This document shows, one piece after another, positions 61,447-64,000 of a stretch of DNA of 64,000 nucleotides. This DNA comes from an uncultured Poribacteria bacterium (lineage in GTDB: Bacteria; Poribacteria; WGA-4E; WGA-3G). Made by a program: the position numbers and the translations under genes. Below the pieces are notes generated by a model that ran no database searches, was not told the DNA's origin, and saw only the letters and a program-made list of their open reading frames with translations. The stretch is from positions 372,001-436,000 of the forward strand of contig OX638316.1 in the NCBI GenBank assembly GCA_951812525.1. Direction: 5' to 3'. Position 1 is the first letter of the stretch. Every line of letters begins with the position of its first letter.

Positions 61447-61519
61447 AAACTGATTTTTAGGATTTAGGAATTAGCGGAACCCCATAACACAAACTGTAAG
61501 TTATGGATTATTGGTGTCA

Positions 61520-62272
61520 TTAGATTCTGGCAAGTGTATTGTACCACTTAACCAAAACAGAAAAGATAAGTACAGATAGAGCACAAAACAGTCCTATATT
61601 CCACACCCATAAGTGCGTTGGATCTGCCTTAAGGATTGACAAGAGTGCGTACAAAGGACTCATCGCTGCCAACATCGGTATCGCCTCAAATAGTGGGATA
61701 GGAATGAAAGGCAAGAAGGTCAAGAGCAGCACAAGCCCGTAGCTTACTCCTTTTGCCTGATTCGGAGCAGTCCATAACGCCATACCGATGCCGACGAGCG
61801 CAAAAAAGACGCAGCTCATCAACAATACCACACCGCACTTCATCCACTGCAACAGTGCTAAACCGCCGATGTAACTTGAGAGTGCAATCAACGGAGCCGT
61901 TAGCAAAATTCCCCACATTGCCCAAAACACAACAGCAATCAATTTGCCTGCCAAGATTTTCCAATCCGCCAAAGGCACTAACGCGAGCAGCGCGCCATTC
62001 TGTCCATCGGCTTTCAGATATCCACGTTCCATATACAACGCCTCAACCGCATGTCTCGGCACCAAAAATTGGAAAACAAAAAGAGCGATAATGAAGAGCG
62101 TATAAGTCTGCTTCCCGACATCTATTGTCCCTACTGTCCGACGATGTGCATAGAATTCAAATGTCGCTACAAAAAGGATAAACGCGAGCGCACATAAAAC
62201 GATGAATTGAACACGTCGATATCTGCGGGAATTGGCATAGCAGCGAAGGTCTTTAAGGATAACGGCTAACAT
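61520..62272 (-). CDS. ABC-2-type transporter permease
   Basis: A 250-aa inner-membrane protein opening MLAVILKDLRCYANSRRYRR, the amphipathic coupling-helix start typical of ABC-2 permeases, followed by six hydrophobic segments. RHAVEALYMERGYLKAD and NGALLALVPLADWKILAGKL match the ABC-2 pattern around the first loop. The partner ATPase is not adjacent; the gene at 3294 is the only ABC ATPase here and is distant. Confidence 0.8.
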   Translation of the reverse strand: MLAVILKDLRCYANSRRYRRVQFIVLCALAFILFVATFEFYAHRRTVGTIDVGKQTYTLFIIALFVFQFLVPRHAVEALYMERGYLKADGQNGALLALVPLADWKILAGKLIAVVFWAMWGILLTAPLIALSSYIGGLALLQWMKCGVVLLMSCVFFALVGIGMALWTAPNQAKGVSYGLVLLLTFLPFIPIPLFEAIPMLAAMSPLYALLSILKADPTHLWVWNIGLFCALSVLIFSVLVKWYNTLARI

Positions 62273-62470
62273 GATTTTTATGCTGAATTATGAAAATAAA
62301 TAGACCTCTCAACTTTCCAAGGGTTTCCAATAACCAATTACCAATAGCCCACCACCAATGTATTTTCCGTTGACACATTTCAATAAAACTGCTATCTTCA
62401 GTACCAGCAAAATACACGTGATACCATATCCCACAAGAGGCGAAAGGTTTTATAGGTCAGGAGGTTTTCT

Positions 62471-63661
62471 ATGTCCAAACTTAACCTCGCTTTGGTTGGC
62501 GCAGGACGACGTGGCACAGGTGCCCATCTACCGGTTATTGCGAAACTCAAAGATGTCTACAATCTCGTTGCAATCTGCGACATAGACGAAGCAGTCGCAA
62601 CGCGCTACGCCAAAGAATACGGCGCAACGCCATACACCAACGTTCGAGATCTCGTTGCGCACGAAAAACTTGACGTTGTTGATATTACCGCCCCGGCTCC
62701 TGCACATCACGCAATCAGTTGCTTCATGGCAGATGAGGGTGTTCACATTCTCTGCGAAACGCCCATAGCCCTTACGCGCCCCACAACCGATCTGATGATT
62801 GAACACGCCAGAGCCAATAACGTCAAACTTGAGATAGCTGAAAACTACTACCGCGTGCCACGCGAACGGTTCTTGTCAAAGGTTATCGAAGCAGATATTA
62901 TCGGAGAAGTGGCCCGTATTTACCGTATCTTTCACGAGGGCGGTCATCACGGAATGAGTATGCTCCGTCTCCGTGCTGGTGGTGAACCGAAATCTGTGCT
63001 CGGCATCACACAGACGACCCCTGTAATTCCTATTATTGACCGGATGAAACGACATCACACCACCGACAAGTGGAGTCTCGGTTTCATCGAATTCGACAAC
63101 AACGCAACCGCTATCATGGTATACTCCAACGTTATCCACGCCCGTTCCTTGGGACGCGGACAGACAGGCATCTCGCAGATTGATGGTAGCAAAGGCACCA
63201 TCGTCGGTGAAGACATCTACGTTACACCCGCAGATGAACTGGAATCTGGTGCACAAGGCATTGCCTACCGTTCCAAGTCCACCATCATTGATGTCGATGG
63301 CGTTGACGTAATCGAGACGATTGAACTGGAACTTCCAGACCAAATCGTTACGTGGGAAAATCCGTTGAAGAACTATCCAATCTCCGAGAGGCAGATTGCG
63401 GTCGCCGATGAACTTCTCAGCATTGCTACGGCTGTTCTTAATGATGCAGAACCTGAATACGGTGCAGCACGCGCCAGACAAGACCAAGAAATGTACGTCG
63501 CGATGAATGAATCCGGCAATCGTAGTCGAGAAACGGTCACATTCCCTTTAACTGCGTTGACAGCGATGGAACAAGACTTCCACGACAACTACCAGCAACA
63601 GTATGGACATCCAATCGAAGACATTGAAGCGGGGATTGATACATTTTTTGCACGTACTTGA
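62471..63661 (+). CDS. Gfo/Idh/MocA-family protein lacking the catalytic Lys
   Basis: A 396-aa protein with a good Rossmann loop (LALVGAGRRGTGAH, near 6-19) and acidic CDIDEAVATRYAKEYG. The signature reads C-E96-T97-P98, with Thr in place of the catalytic Lys of EKP. The C-terminal domain is longer than usual. It may bind NAD(P) and a sugar without classical hydride chemistry, or use another residue. AGGAGG lies 5 nt before the ATG. Confidence 0.88.
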   Translation: MSKLNLALVGAGRRGTGAHLPVIAKLKDVYNLVAICDIDEAVATRYAKEYGATPYTNVRDLVAHEKLDVVDITAPAPAHHAISCFMADEGVHILCETPIALTRPTTDLMIEHARANNVKLEIAENYYRVPRERFLSKVIEADIIGEVARIYRIFHEGGHHGMSMLRLRAGGEPKSVLGITQTTPVIPIIDRMKRHHTTDKWSLGFIEFDNNATAIMVYSNVIHARSLGRGQTGISQIDGSKGTIVGEDIYVTPADELESGAQGIAYRSKSTIIDVDGVDVIETIELELPDQIVTWENPLKNYPISERQIAVADELLSIATAVLNDAEPEYGAARARQDQEMYVAMNESGNRSRETVTFPLTALTAMEQDFHDNYQQQYGHPIEDIEAGIDTFFART

Positions 63662-63722
63662 CATCATAGCATATTCGGTGAAAGAACTCAAACGTTTTCA
63701 CTAAGCATCTGGCTCCCATTCA

Positions 63723-63747
63723 GTAGGCGAGGTATCCTAACCTCGCC
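63723..63747 (+). repeat. GTAG-headed palindrome (REP-like)
   Basis: GTAG overlapping stem GGCGAGG, loop TATCCTAA, CCTCGCC: 7-bp perfect stem, 62 nt after the Gfo/Idh stop. Confidence 0.75.
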
Positions 63748-63849
63748 GAGGTTTCCGCTTGAAACCTTTTCGTTGTAGAGCGATTTCGGCATCGTGATTT
63801 TTTAACCAAACGGTTTAAAAGTCAAAAAACTGAGTAACCCTATTTTCAC

Positions 63850-63878
63850 TTGACCTATGTTAATATAAATAGTATAAT
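63850..63878 (+). promoter_or_regulatory. Strong sigma-70 promoter
   Basis: TTGACC (63850), 17-nt spacer, TATAAT (63873), in a very AT-rich stretch. Start expected near 63886, reading out of the window. Confidence 0.75.
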
Positions 63879-63912
63879 ATATTATAGTGTAACATTTTTA
63901 ACGAGAATTTCC

Positions 63913-63996
63913 GTGAAACCGATAAGAACACAAAGAACTTGGAATCAAGAAAGATATTACACGTTCCCTCAAAAATTTTTCGCAACGAAAAATTAA
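63913..63996 (+). other. Possible 27-codon leader ORF with terminal hairpin
   Basis: GTG 63913 opens a frame of 27 codons (MKPIRTQRTWNQERYYTF, then PQKFFATKN) ending at TAA 63996. Its last third forms AATTTTTCG-CAA-CGAAAAATT (63974-63994), a perfect 9-bp hairpin. No good ribosome binding site. It could be a leader peptide or simply the 5' end of a gene beyond the window. Confidence 0.3.
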
Positions 63997-64000
63997 CGTA

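Noticed and set aside
61470-61510. Another GTAG-type palindrome (ACACAAACTGTAAGTTATG)
   Set aside because: The arms are too decayed and the head is missing, so it was not counted in the family.

Overview
This window most likely comes from an uncultured bacterium of the Poribacteria/Latescibacteria type (marine or sponge-associated). That is an inference from gene content: many phytanoyl-CoA-dioxygenase-like (PhyH) proteins, sulfatases, Gfo/Idh/MocA oxidoreductases, secreted LamG lectin-fold proteins, two large DUF6785-type membrane proteins, and WD40-metalloprotease fusions carrying type-IX-style C-terminal domains. No rRNA, tRNA, integrase or transposase was seen.

Layout. 1-1882: a TonB-dependent receptor on the minus strand, cut by the window edge. 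2212-9582: a plus-strand catabolic cluster (Gfo/Idh, ABC ATPase, PhyH, Gfo/Idh, CehA-like metallohydrolase, MDR dehydrogenase). 9627-13476: EamA transporter, exported cyclase-family protein, then a TIM-barrel protein and a methyltransferase behind a well-formed sigma-54 promoter. 13692-20085: LamG protein, Uma2 remnant, and housekeeping genes (gpmI, prs) with a glycosyltransferase and a PhyH. 20215-22265 (minus): two tandem HMA-domain lipoproteins with an in-frame UGA at the first Cys of CxxC, then a zinc-ribbon protein and a GIY-YIG half-UvrC. 22523-28173: LamG protein and a PhyH, sulfatase, peroxiredoxin-like selenoprotein, TIM-barrel, SGNH operon. 28414-32237 (minus): three LamG proteins and a Gfo/Idh. 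32629-42942: YCF48 propeller, TolC and adaptor, GHMP kinase, DUF6785 protein, PorV-like porin. 43206-50540: three tandem WD40-metalloprotease paralogues. 50550-54115: enolase-superfamily enzyme, membrane protein, Lon-substrate-binding-domain protein, CDP-alcohol phosphatidyltransferase. 54189-59480: a second PhyH, PhyH, sulfatase, GH-like, TIM-barrel operon. 59500-63661: DUF6785 paralogue, ABC permease, Gfo/Idh.

The most notable result is three apparent selenoproteins. Each has UGA in the context Thr-UGA-Gly-x-Cys, replacing the first Cys of a CxxC motif, and each is followed 21-23 nt later by a hairpin with a GGA or GGU triloop, as expected of bacterial SECIS elements. Two are HMA-domain lipoproteins in tandem and one is a peroxiredoxin/thioredoxin-like protein coupled to a sulfatase. 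TGA is used as a normal stop by many other genes here, so code reassignment is unlikely. No sel genes lie in the window.

Other structure worth attention: a dispersed family of GTAG-headed palindromes (REP-like) with unrelated but self-complementary stems in many intergenic gaps; a shared C-terminal tail on all five LamG proteins; a PhyH pair in which one member has Gln at both presumed iron-binding His positions; a Shine-Dalgarno separated from its start codon by a hairpin; and decay of the middle WD40-protease copy.
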